This document shows positions 37,861 through 46,030 of a stretch of 64,000 nt of DNA, one piece after another. The notes beneath the pieces were generated by a model. It was not told the origin of the DNA and made no database searches. It was given only the letters and a program-made list of their open reading frames with translations. The DNA is from an uncultured Clostridia bacterium (GTDB taxonomy: Bacteria; Bacillota; Clostridia; Christensenellales; Borkfalkiaceae), in the NCBI GenBank assembly GCA_934271275.1, contig CAKQRD010000011.1, forward strand, positions 8,320 to 72,319, in the 5' to 3' direction. The translations under genes and the position numbers were made by a program. Within the stretch, counting starts at the first letter, position 1; the number at the start of each line of letters is the position of its first letter.

Positions 37861-38193
37861 ATGAACGTTTTTAAAAGCATTAAAAACCTTAAAAACAGAA
37901 AAACTTCTATGCGGCGCAAGTTGCTTTTTTATATGCTTGCGCTCGCCGTCGTCGTTCTGGCGTTTTTGTCGTGCGGACTGTTCTTTCTCGGTCATTTTTC
38001 AACCGCAAAGCACTCCGCCGTCAATAACCTGTCTTTTCAGATGAAAATTTTTGAAAGACAGGTGTCCAAATACTTCGAGGACATGACGAGAATGGCTAAC
38101 TCGCTTTCCGATACCGTCGCTCAAAAGTCAGAAGAGTTCCTGTCCGAAAAAACGCGACTTTTTCCGAACTCGACGATAACCCGTCGCTTATAG
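37861..38193 (+). CDS. Membrane sensor-LuxR regulator, N-terminal part (frameshift)
   Basis: The frame starts 4 bases after the binding-protein stop and gives one membrane segment (about 20-43) and the start of an extracellular helix (FERQVSKYFEDMTRMANSLS). It closes 43 bases after an A6 run at 38147-38152. One more A would give LSEKNATFSELDDNPSLIAE and join the frame that continues at 38151. I read the two as one gene with a homopolymer break. Confidence 0.7.
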   Translation: MNVFKSIKNLKNRKTSMRRKLLFYMLALAVVVLAFLSCGLFFLGHFSTAKHSAVNNLSFQMKIFERQVSKYFEDMTRMANSLSDTVAQKSEEFLSEKTRLFPNSTITRRL

Positions 38194-39497
38194 CCGAACT
38201 TCAGGAACGTCTTTTCGATAAGCTCGGCACGGAACTGCTTAAAACCGATTGCTCCGGCGCGTTCGTTATGCTTAACGCTACCGTGAATACCGGGTTAGTC
38301 GGCTCGGAAAACTCTAAAACGGGGCTGTACTTTCAGCGCGCATCTCTCAACGAGGCGGACGAAACTCTGCTTTTATACCGCGGCATTTCGGAAATAGGGC
38401 GCGCTAACGGCGTTATGCCGCACCGTAAATGGCGGCTCGAATTTAACGTGGAAGAAATTCCCGATTACGGAACGTATCTTAAACATACCGCGTCCGATAC
38501 CGAAAAAAAACCGTTTCTGACAAGCTTTTCCTTTCTTCACGGCACTTCGGAAAAAACTCTGCACTTCGTCGTTCCCGTGGTCGGGAGCAATAAAGAGGCG
38601 TTCGGGTTCTGCGGGTTCGAGATTTCCGCCAACTACTTTAAAAAACAATTCGCGCAGTCTACGCAATTAGCGCATCTTACCTGTATGCTCTTTCCCGAAA
38701 ACGGCAACGTTCTTAATCCGGATGACGGGTTCTCGGCGGGCATTTACGGCGGGTACTACCTTCCCCCGCAAGGCGAATTGACCGTCACCGACCTCGGCGA
38801 CGGATTGTGCGCATTAAAAGGCGAGTCTTCTTTTGTCGCCAAGGCGCAAACGACGGATATCTGCGGTGAACGATACGTTCTGCTCGTTGCGTACCCCAAA
38901 GAAGAATACGACAAAGAAGTCGCCAACAACGTCGTTTCCGTAGTGCTTCTTTTGCTCCTTCTCGTCTGCACAACCTTTACCGTGTGCGTGTTCTTTAGCA
39001 GAAAATTCTTAAAACCGTTGCTTAAAGGTATAGAACAGATTCAGAATATGGAGCATAAAGACGCCGAATCGCAGTTTCTGGAAATCGAAGACCTTTTTGC
39101 GTTCCTTGCCGAGCAAGACAGGCAACGCGACGAGGAAGCGGAAAAATTACGCGTGCGCTGCGACGAACAGGGCAACCTGATAGAACAAAACCGCACGGAA
39201 ATAGGCAGGCTTGCATACTCGCGCAAAGCGGAGGTCGCGCCCGACGATTACGACGTCTTTAAACAGGGACTTATCACCCTCACAAAAACGGAAAAACAGA
39301 TTTTCGCACTCTATATCGAAGGGTGTTCCGCAGAAGAAATTATGACGACGTGCAACATTCAACAAAGTACGCTCAAATATCACAACCACAATATTTTCAG
39401 CAAACTCGGCGTTTCTTCGAGAAAGCAAATGCTCCGTTACGCCGCTTTGTTAAGGCAAGAAAATTTAGAAAGCTTGCAACGCGCAAAGCAAACCTGA
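38151..39497 (+). CDS. Membrane sensor-LuxR regulator, C-terminal part
   Basis: Continuation of the gene at 37861; the first ATG in this frame is 38268 but has no ribosome site. It holds an extracytoplasmic sensor domain of about 250 residues (probably Cache-like: FVVPVVGSNKEAFGFCGFEIS), a second membrane segment (VVSVVLLLLLLVCTTFTVCV), a charged coiled coil, and a C-terminal LuxR-type helix-turn-helix (LTKTEKQIFALYIEGCSAEE through STLKYHNHNIFSKLGVSSRK). There is no kinase or receiver domain, so it is a one-component regulator that would act on DNA from the membrane. Paired with the binding lipoprotein at 36528 it forms a likely sensing unit for the divergent surface-protein genes. Confidence 0.7.
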   Translation, partial: NATFSELDDNPSLIAELQERLFDKLGTELLKTDCSGAFVMLNATVNTGLVGSENSKTGLYFQRASLNEADETLLLYRGISEIGRANGVMPHRKWRLEFNVEEIPDYGTYLKHTASDTEKKPFLTSFSFLHGTSEKTLHFVVPVVGSNKEAFGFCGFEISANYFKKQFAQSTQLAHLTCMLFPENGNVLNPDDGFSAGIYGGYYLPPQGELTVTDLGDGLCALKGESSFVAKAQTTDICGERYVLLVAYPKEEYDKEVANNVVSVVLLLLLLVCTTFTVCVFFSRKFLKPLLKGIEQIQNMEHKDAESQFLEIEDLFAFLAEQDRQRDEEAEKLRVRCDEQGNLIEQNRTEIGRLAYSRKAEVAPDDYDVFKQGLITLTKTEKQIFALYIEGCSAEEIMTTCNIQQSTLKYHNHNIFSKLGVSSRKQMLRYAALLRQENLESLQRAKQT

Positions 39498-39510
39498 TTA
39501 TATAAGGTAT

Positions 39511-39640
39511 TCCCCCTCTCGCGGGCGGGCGCGATTATTTTTGATTGTAGCCCCTCTCTCGCGGGCGGGCGCGATTATTTTTGATTGTATTCCCCGCGTG
39601 GAGATTTGTTTTGATTGTCCCCCCGCGCGGATATTTTTTG
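39511..39640. repeat. GC-rich tandem repeats
   Basis: Two good and about two decayed copies of a unit of about 42 bases (CTCTCGCGGGCGGGCGCG then ATTATTTTTGATTGTA) follow the sensor gene. No spacers of constant size as in CRISPR. The block leads into a perfect hairpin at 39656-39684. Confidence 0.6.
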
Positions 39641-39655
39641 TTTGTATAAAATTTC

Positions 39656-39684
39656 CCCCGCCGCGCGTTGACTGCGCGGCGGGG
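39656..39684. other. Perfect GC-rich hairpin
   Basis: CCCCGCCGCGC and GCGCGGCGGGG form an 11-bp stem around GTTGACT. The right arm and the following bases (GGGGACGAACGCTAATCCGC) resemble the element hairpins at 24635 and 60871, linking this spot to the same mobile-element family. Confidence 0.55.
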
Positions 39685-40152
39685 ACGAACGCTAATCCGC
39701 TTTCCCGTATATGCACTATATCGCACAAATCCCTTGCGTCCGCGCCCCAACTTTCGGGGCGTTGTTCGTCCGTTATTACCTTTACGAACGGGTAATTGTC
39801 CACCGTGGCGGAATGCCGAACCATTTTAAGCCAACTGTTAAACAAGTCGTTCTTCTGATTCGCGCCGCCGTCCTTTTTCTTCTTCTCCGCGTTCTCTATA
39901 CTGTTCCCGCGTTCCTTTCCGACCTCGGTTATTACCACAACCCCGAACTCGAAGCTGTCTTTTCTCGGGTTATAGGCAAGCACCTTTTTACCGAGCCGTA
40001 ACGAATCGAAGTCGAGTATATGCGCGTGGCGGAAGAAACTATCTAAAAGTCTGCTGTCCCGCTTGAAAAAGTCGGTATCCCACGCGGGGAAGTTACCTAT
40101 ATCCGACAATATGCTATCCGTCCTTATGGAGTAGTTAGAGATAATGAGCGAG

Positions 40153-40370
40153 GACTGTATTAGACTTCGGTTCCGTAATGGCACGAATTTTATTCTTTTA
40201 TATATTTTTAATCCTCTATAATTATCGTTAAACCCTTTTAAAAAACCGCATTTTTACTGACGATTTACTAAAAACATATCACAATGATACTTAACAATAC
40301 ATAAAAATAACGTGCGATACAGGGTTTCCCTCATATTGCACGTTACTCTTGTTTTTACTGTTACAGTGAC
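40153..40370. repeat. Element-end repeat, copy 1
   Basis: About 215 bases starting CTTCGGTTCCGTA closely match 63744-63945, in the same orientation. The block ends with a hairpin around AATAACGTGC and GCACGTTA. A shorter piece of it (AATAACGTGCGATAC) recurs near 42630. Such a shared terminal block suggests the end of a mobile element. Confidence 0.75.
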
Positions 40371-40371
40371 A

Positions 40372-41799
40372 TTATCTTGCCGCTAATTCGCTATTTCCGA
40401 TTAAATATAAAAAAGCAAATGCCGGAATTCTATACAACGATGTTTGCTCTCTTTGCAACAATCCATAATCTGTATTTTCTTTGCTTATCACATATCCCGG
40501 CGTTCCTTTTATCCCGTAAAGAACTATTCCGTCATCGTCTTTTATCGTAGCTCTGTTACGCATTTTTGCCTCGATATATTGCAACGGTTCTCCCGCATAC
40601 TGTACGGCAATATCTATTTCCGCGCCTTTTGCATTCCTGATATAACCGACATCGTATAAACTATTAAAGTTAAAATAATAATCCTTAACGTGTTTAAAGA
40701 CCGATGTTTCCGTAGCATATCCCAACTCTTCCGGCTTAGATACAATGTCCGCACCAAGGACGATTGCCGCTCGAATCCCGCTGTCCGCTACATATATCTT
40801 ATTTTTGCTCTTTAATATTCTCTTTCCATCCGTATTCAACTGCTTACCTATATTAATAAGGTTTGCACTTTCTAAATATCTGATATACTTTTCAATCGTA
40901 GGCTTCGATACGCCTTCAAATTCCTTACTCATTGCATCCACGTTAATCACGTTCGAACTGTGATAACATAAATATACAAACACTTTTTCCAGCTCATCAA
41001 CGCTTCGTATATCGTATACTCCCGGTAAATCGTGTTTTATCGCACGTTCTATCACATCCTCTCTCAAAACCCTTTGCGCATACGCTATATCTTCCGTATT
41101 GACAAACTCGGGAAATCCTCCTATCTGCAAATACTTTATCAAATGAATTTGCAAATCGCTGAGCATCATTATAATACGAGTCTGTTCCTGTCTGGATAAC
41201 TCGTGCATTTTAAATACATTGATTTTCGGAATGTCCTTTTTTATCCCTTTAATCGCGCAATACTCGTAAAAGGATAAGGTAGGAATTTTTATAACCGTCC
41301 ACCTGCCCGCGCCGCTCTCCTTGACCGCGCCTTCCACCATAGAGCTTGCCGAACCCGTTGCAACAGCTCGAACACCCGGATTTATATCGTAAAGAATTTT
41401 TAAGAAATTCGTCCAGTATTTATTGTATTGAACTTCGTCTAAAAAAACGTAAAACTCTTCGTCATTTGAAATATTGTTGCGGTAGATATTAATAAGAGCG
41501 TCAAACTCGGTTGCCCTTATCACAGGATGATCGAAGGTAAGATATAAAATATTTTGCGGCTTTATGCCGCTCGTCAGCAACTTGTCAATAATCTGATAAA
41601 CTATCGTAGTTTTTCCTGTTCTTCTCGCACCGCTCATAACAACTATTCGTCTTATTTCATTCAAAAAAGCTTTCTTGCAAGTATAATAGCCGTTCCGCCT
41701 GAATTCCTTGACAAAACCTTTCGGCACTACTCCGCTTTGCCACCAAGGATTAAACGAAGCCATTACCGATAAAACGTTTTCTTGACTTACTATTGCCAT
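40372..41799 (-). CDS. ATP-binding protein, AAA_14 and DUF4143 domains
   Basis: A 475-residue P-loop protein. The ATG follows AAAGGAG and the promoter is 15 bases upstream. Walker A is GARRTGKT (57-64), Walker B FYVFLDE (116-122), followed by a winged-helix-type region and the C-terminal DUF4143 nuclease-like end (FNSLYDVGYIRNAKGAEIDI, QYIEAKMR). This family is widespread, often in mobile or variable regions; its role is poorly known. It lies directly beside the element-end repeat and is lower in GC than the glycan genes, consistent with acquisition. Confidence 0.85.
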   Translation of the reverse strand: MAIVSQENVLSVMASFNPWWQSGVVPKGFVKEFRRNGYYTCKKAFLNEIRRIVVMSGARRTGKTTIVYQIIDKLLTSGIKPQNILYLTFDHPVIRATEFDALINIYRNNISNDEEFYVFLDEVQYNKYWTNFLKILYDINPGVRAVATGSASSMVEGAVKESGAGRWTVIKIPTLSFYEYCAIKGIKKDIPKINVFKMHELSRQEQTRIIMMLSDLQIHLIKYLQIGGFPEFVNTEDIAYAQRVLREDVIERAIKHDLPGVYDIRSVDELEKVFVYLCYHSSNVINVDAMSKEFEGVSKPTIEKYIRYLESANLINIGKQLNTDGKRILKSKNKIYVADSGIRAAIVLGADIVSKPEELGYATETSVFKHVKDYYFNFNSLYDVGYIRNAKGAEIDIAVQYAGEPLQYIEAKMRNRATIKDDDGIVLYGIKGTPGYVISKENTDYGLLQREQTSLYRIPAFAFLYLIGNSELAAR

Positions 41800-41820
41800 T
41801 TATAAAACTCCTTTTCATAC

Positions 41821-41849
41821 ATCATACAGCAATATTAAATAAAAGTCAA
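41821..41849 (-). promoter_or_regulatory. Promoter of the AAA ATPase gene
   Basis: On the minus strand TTGACT (41844-41849) and TATGAT (41821-41826) have a 17-base spacer. The predicted leader is about 15 bases and contains the ribosome site. The stretch 41850-42170 is AT-rich and holds nothing else I can support. Confidence 0.65.
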
Positions 41850-42172
41850 TATTATTTAAACTATATTTGTAATTTTTGTCGAGATTATTATATTTTGCGA
41901 TAAAAGTTCTATTAAACATAACTGTGAAAGTTGTATAAATCTATGATGAACTAAGCTTTAACACCTAAACAAAACCAATTAGAATTATATAAACTATCAT
42001 TGTTCGACAAATGGAATAACTTAAAATAATGTCTTTTTAAAACAAAAACATTATGCAAAATCCTTGCTATATACCCTTCTTTTCTCTCGGAAATAAATTT
42101 TTTCACATTTATTTTTTAATAATTTTTGCTTTTTACGATTACTAAATTCTACTTATTCATCTTTTAATCACT

Positions 42173-42195
42173 GCACTCCCATTTTTTGGGAGTGC
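42173..42195. other. Hairpin upstream of the 91-residue gene
   Basis: GCACTCCCA and TGGGAGTGC form a perfect 9-bp stem with a T5 loop. It is 31 bases before the ATG at 42227 and may control that gene; no T tract follows. Confidence 0.5.
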
Positions 42196-42226
42196 GAAGC
42201 TTTCATTAAACAGTAAAATAGTATCT

Positions 42227-42502
42227 ATGAAAGGTTATACTTATGATAAGTCGTTAAGCGAGAAAGAAGAACAAATATTATCGCTTGTTTATTCGGGCAA
42301 TAGTCATTACCTGAACGCTTTTAACTTCGTTCATAAGTTTTACAGAATAAATTATCGATTATACAAGTCTAATCACCTTGCGGTGTTTTTAGACGAACTA
42401 AACGCTATACCTCGCAACGATTTTATTATCGGGGAAATGACCGCTTACGTTGAAACGCTTGAAATACTTCAACGCCGGAAAAAGCAACTCGCTACGGTTT
42501 AG
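42227..42502 (+). CDS. Small hypothetical protein (91 residues)
   Basis: A helical, charged protein (MKGYTYDKSLSEKEEQILSL, NYRLYKSNHLAVFLDELNAI, ILQRRKKQLATV). No family recognised. The ribosome site is poor, but the gene is framed by a hairpin upstream and a strong hairpin downstream, which supports a real transcription unit. It sits in the AT-rich mobile-element zone. Confidence 0.45.
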   Translation: MKGYTYDKSLSEKEEQILSLVYSGNSHYLNAFNFVHKFYRINYRLYKSNHLAVFLDELNAIPRNDFIIGEMTAYVETLEILQRRKKQLATV

Positions 42503-42538
42503 ACTTCGTTATTGAGGATAAGTATAAACTATAAAAAT

Positions 42539-42575
42539 CGCCTCGGGGAGCAGCAATTTGCTACTCCCCGAGGCG
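42539..42575 (+). terminator. Strong hairpin after the small gene
   Basis: CGCCTCGGGGAG and CTCCCCGAGGCG form 12 bp, and the inner AGCAA/TTGCT extends it. The T content after the stem is low, so termination efficiency is uncertain. It also separates this unit from the convergent operon ending at 42738. Confidence 0.6.
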
Positions 42576-42737
42576 TTCGTTTACCGACTATTATATATAA
42601 ATCATAATAACTATGCCTGACAATATATAAAATAACGTGCGATACAAAGCTTCCCCTTTTTTAAGATAATCCATAAGGCATTATATCTCTTTTATATATT
42701 TTCAAGTTGCGTTTTTTCTTCGTTAAAAATCACACCG

Positions 42738-44156
42738 TTATTCGGCAAAGGGAATAACAAACGCACCGTCACCCACGCCGAGTTCCAGAACGAGTTTACC
42801 TTCGGAAAGTTCTCGTACGGTTTTCATACCTCCGTTATACACGACGGCTCTGTTATATTTGGTCGCGTCGAATGTAAGTTCAGCTTTGTCCGAAAGATTT
42901 TTGGTGGTTTCGTTATAGTTTACCGCCATAATCCCGTCGTTACCTTCCTTATCCGTAAAATATCCGAATAATGTGTCCGCCGTGCTTGTAACCTCTTTCA
43001 GCGAAGGAATATTTTCCAAAGATATTCTCGTAAGTTGCTTAAAAGAAGCGTTAGTCGTTCTGTTTGTGCCGACGGTCGTCTGTCCTGCGTCGTTTGTAAA
43101 CGTGCCTACCCAATCAAACTGTAAAAGAACGTGGTCAAACGCCATACACTCATAGTTTGCACGCTTAACCGAGTCGTATATATCTGTCTTTTTGCCGTCC
43201 CTGCCGATCATTGCATACTGACTTTCGGCAAACTCGAAGCCTACGAGCGGAGTTCCGTAACAAAACATTGAAATTCCGTCATAACCGAACGCCATAAGCG
43301 CATATTCCTGCATCTTAACGTCCTCGTAAGTCGGAACGCGGTCTCTTGAACCGTATTTCGCGCCCTGCGGCGAACCGTCCTCGTTTATTCCGTAAGGCAT
43401 AGTCTGAATAAAGAAATTCGTTTTTATTCCGTCGTATGCCCTTGCGGTTTTCGCAACGGTCTGAACGTCGAACAACCATTCGCTGTCCAAACATTTTTCG
43501 CCCTGTTTATCATAGGTCAACGGATATCTGTCTACCGAAAGCCACTTTTCGCCCGTCGTAAGCTTTGAAAGTACGTTATCGCAATAATATCTGAGATAAT
43601 CCTCGAAAACTCCTCCGAATTCACTCCGCACCACAGACGAAAACGAGGGAAACAGATTGCTGTAAAACGTTCTTCCGTCCGCATTCGCGTTATAATTCGC
43701 CACTTCTTTCGCCATAGAATCTATTTCCGCCTTGTTCGGTTCGTCCAAAGACATTCCGAGAACGGCAGGGCTTTCTTTAAATTGCGAAATTTTACGGAAT
43801 GACGAGCCTTCTTTTGAACAGGTGTTGACGTAAACGCCGATTCCTTCGTCGCCCAGAATATTCAACGCAGATTTTGCCGCGTCGTCGTATTTCGGAAACG
43901 AAAGAGTATAATCGTCGCCCGCCGCGACCGCGTGCATAACGCTTATGCCTGCCTCGCGTATCCATTTAACGTTTTCCGCGTTCAGAGAAGCGGGTATAAG
44001 CCAGCCGGAAACGCTTATTTCGTACTCATTTATTTTTGCATCGTAATCAGGTAAAGTTATTTTGTCCATAGTATTATCGTTAGCGCACCCCGAAAAGGTT
44101 AAAGCCGTTATAGCGGATAAAGCCGCCGCCAATGTTGTTTTTAATGTTTTCTTCAT
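42738..44156 (-). CDS. GH-like lipoprotein, last gene of the second operon
   Basis: A 472-residue lipoprotein (signal MKKTLKTTLAAALSAITALT, lipobox FSGC). The ATG overlaps the stop of the permease gene (CTGATGA) and follows GGGAGG. It is a close relative of the last 430 residues of the protein at 51855-55883: EISVSGWLIPASLNAENVKW, MHAVAAGDD, GMSLDEP, WLSVDRYPLT, NFFIQTMPYG, MAFGYDGISMFCYG. These ordered blocks place it in the five-member GH-like family of this window. Probably an extracellular hydrolase for the sugar imported by the adjacent permeases; specificity unknown. Confidence 0.7.
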   Translation of the reverse strand: MKKTLKTTLAAALSAITALTFSGCANDNTMDKITLPDYDAKINEYEISVSGWLIPASLNAENVKWIREAGISVMHAVAAGDDYTLSFPKYDDAAKSALNILGDEGIGVYVNTCSKEGSSFRKISQFKESPAVLGMSLDEPNKAEIDSMAKEVANYNANADGRTFYSNLFPSFSSVVRSEFGGVFEDYLRYYCDNVLSKLTTGEKWLSVDRYPLTYDKQGEKCLDSEWLFDVQTVAKTARAYDGIKTNFFIQTMPYGINEDGSPQGAKYGSRDRVPTYEDVKMQEYALMAFGYDGISMFCYGTPLVGFEFAESQYAMIGRDGKKTDIYDSVKRANYECMAFDHVLLQFDWVGTFTNDAGQTTVGTNRTTNASFKQLTRISLENIPSLKEVTSTADTLFGYFTDKEGNDGIMAVNYNETTKNLSDKAELTFDATKYNRAVVYNGGMKTVRELSEGKLVLELGVGDGAFVIPFAE

Positions 44157-45052
44157 CAGCTCTTTATTCCTCCCGCAGAAAAATTGCTCATTATCAATTT
44201 ATTAAATGCCGCGAACACAACGAGTGAAACGGTTGCAAGTACCGTCATCCCCGCCAGCGCAACGGGAAGTTCAAGTCTTTTGTTCATCGTCGAATAAAGC
44301 ACGTTTACCCCGAGCGAGATGGTCGGTCTTTTCGGCATAAAAATATACGCCGTATTAAAATCGTTCCAGCAGCCTATAAACGCGGTTATCGCAATAGCCA
44401 CGAGTATAGGGACGGCTTGCGGATACATAATTCTTAAAAATACGCCGAGGTCGGACGCGCCGTCTAAAAACGCACTTTCCGCATAATCCCACGGAATTGC
44501 CGCGAAAAAGTTTTTAAATAACAGAAACCCGAGTCCGAAACCGCCAGCCGCCATCAGGAATATGCCGAGATATGTGTTTAAAAGATTCATTTTCAGCAGC
44601 AGTCTGTAAGTCGTGGCAATGCTTCCGACGGAAGGAATTATAAACGACACTACCGCCACGTTATATATAAAGCTTTTAAACCTGAAATTGTACTTCGCTA
44701 TTATATACGCGGTAAGCGCGGGAACGGTTATCGCAAGTCCCACTTGCCCCACAACGAGAATAATCGTCGTAATTATTGTATCGTGTATATAAATCGGATT
44801 TCTCGTAGTTCCCGCGATACGCGTTGTGAACAATATTTTATAGTTTTCAAGCGTCATTTTGCCGAAATCGAACAGGTCGAAGGTATCTATCAGAAATTCT
44901 CCCGTCGTTCTGAACGAGTTCATCAAAAGCCAGACATACATAAAAACGTACGAAAGCGACAATAGCGTCATAACGATACAGCATACGGTGCGGAAAACCT
45001 TGTCCACCGTTGAACGCTTTTTTATTCTTCCGTTCCTTACGATCTTTTCCAT
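44156..45052 (-). CDS. Sugar ABC transporter permease, MalG type
   Basis: A 298-residue membrane protein. The start is MEKIVRNGRIKK at 45052, overlapping the previous stop (TGATG) and preceded by AGGAGGT; longer frames upstream overlap the neighbouring gene in another frame and are rejected. Six hydrophobic segments; EAA loop YAESAFLDGASDLGVFLRIM. Works with 45052-46017 and the binding protein at 46031-47434. Confidence 0.9.
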   Translation of the reverse strand: MEKIVRNGRIKKRSTVDKVFRTVCCIVMTLLSLSYVFMYVWLLMNSFRTTGEFLIDTFDLFDFGKMTLENYKILFTTRIAGTTRNPIYIHDTIITTIILVVGQVGLAITVPALTAYIIAKYNFRFKSFIYNVAVVSFIIPSVGSIATTYRLLLKMNLLNTYLGIFLMAAGGFGLGFLLFKNFFAAIPWDYAESAFLDGASDLGVFLRIMYPQAVPILVAIAITAFIGCWNDFNTAYIFMPKRPTISLGVNVLYSTMNKRLELPVALAGMTVLATVSLVVFAAFNKLIMSNFSAGGIKS

Positions 45053-46017
45053 CAGTATTCCACCTCCTGAAAAGCCTTCTCCATAAGCCTTTTGAAGCCC
45101 AGAACCAGTCCGCCGCCCAACACCGCTATCACAACGCCGAGCGCGGCGGGGTATCCGACGGTTTTGTCCGCGTTCACGTTTGCGATTATCATCCATGCAA
45201 TCGTTCCCGTATTTGTCTGTCCGAGTTTACTGTCTCCGACTATAAGCAATGCGGGCGTATACCAAGCGAGAGCGCCGCTTATAAGAGTTATACTCATAGT
45301 GGTTATAACCGGCCAGATCATAGGAATAACGATAGAAACGAAAGTGCGCATTTCGGATGCCCCGTCAAGCTCCGCGCTTTCGAGAACGCCGTCCGGAAGT
45401 CTCGACATAGACGAATTAAAATAAATTATATTTCCGTTTACGCCCGTCCACACGCTGAACACGAGTATCGCGCCCCACGCCGTTCTTTTATCCGCAAGAA
45501 AACCGTTCTTAATAACGTATTCGTTGTTATACCCGAGAGACTGCAATATGGAAACGAGACTCTTGTAATCCGTCGTTCCCGCAAGCAGAATTTTGTAAAA
45601 AAGGCAAAGAATTACTACGGAAAGAACGCACGGAACGTACATTCCCACTCTCAAAACCTGATGCATCGCGACTTTTTTGAAAATCATATACGAAAAAAGA
45701 AGAGTCAGCGGCAGGTTTATAAGAAGCGCGAGAGCTATCATCGAAAGCGTGTTCAGCCACGAATGATAGGAAACGACGTTGCCTTCCTGATATTTTATGC
45801 CGAACATATAGCGAAAAACGTCTAAATACTGCTCGAAATTATTCCATACAAGCTCTCCGCGCATAGTTTCGTCGAAAAGAGAATTATAAACCATTCCGAC
45901 GTTCATAAAAAACCAGAATACTATAAAATGCAATATCGGCCACGCCAAGCCGAGAGTTATAAAGAGCGTTCTTCCGACGTTCTTCTTTCTCTTTGTCAGG
46001 GTAACGGTTTTATCCAT
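45052..46017 (-). CDS. Sugar ABC transporter permease, MalF type
   Basis: A 321-residue membrane protein starting MDKTVTLTKRKK, 14 bases after the binding-protein stop. Hydrophobic segments throughout and an EAA loop (VLESAELDGASEMRTFVSIV). Its stop codon shares one base with the start of the next permease, so translation is coupled. Confidence 0.9.
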   Translation of the reverse strand: MDKTVTLTKRKKNVGRTLFITLGLAWPILHFIVFWFFMNVGMVYNSLFDETMRGELVWNNFEQYLDVFRYMFGIKYQEGNVVSYHSWLNTLSMIALALLINLPLTLLFSYMIFKKVAMHQVLRVGMYVPCVLSVVILCLFYKILLAGTTDYKSLVSILQSLGYNNEYVIKNGFLADKRTAWGAILVFSVWTGVNGNIIYFNSSMSRLPDGVLESAELDGASEMRTFVSIVIPMIWPVITTMSITLISGALAWYTPALLIVGDSKLGQTNTGTIAWMIIANVNADKTVGYPAALGVVIAVLGGGLVLGFKRLMEKAFQEVEY

Positions 46018-46030
46018 TTTCGCCTCTTTG

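Larger units (their letters stand above)
39498..40184 (-). pseudogene. Truncated P-loop-type ATPase of a mobile element (possibly Zot/pI-like)
   Basis: The real protein similarity seems to cover about 39700-40150 (LIISNYSIRTDSILSDIGNF, HAHILDFDSLRLGKKVL, FGVVVITEVGKERGN, VITDEQRPESWGADARDLCD). These blocks remind me of Zot-like assembly ATPases of filamentous-phage-type elements, from memory only. The N-terminus with the expected Walker A is replaced by the repeat that begins at about 40153, and the C-terminal 60 codons read through GC-rich repeats. Hence a remnant cut on both sides. Confidence 0.4.

Noticed and set aside
39511..39640. Possible CRISPR array
   Set aside because: Only two good copies, the unit includes the whole period with no unique spacers, and no cas genes are present.
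39498..39690. C-terminal 60 residues of the ATPase-like remnant as real protein
   Set aside because: They are translations of the GC-rich tandem repeats and hairpin.
41850..42172. Possible RNA gene in the AT-rich gap
   Set aside because: No promoter, conserved fold or terminator could be supported there.
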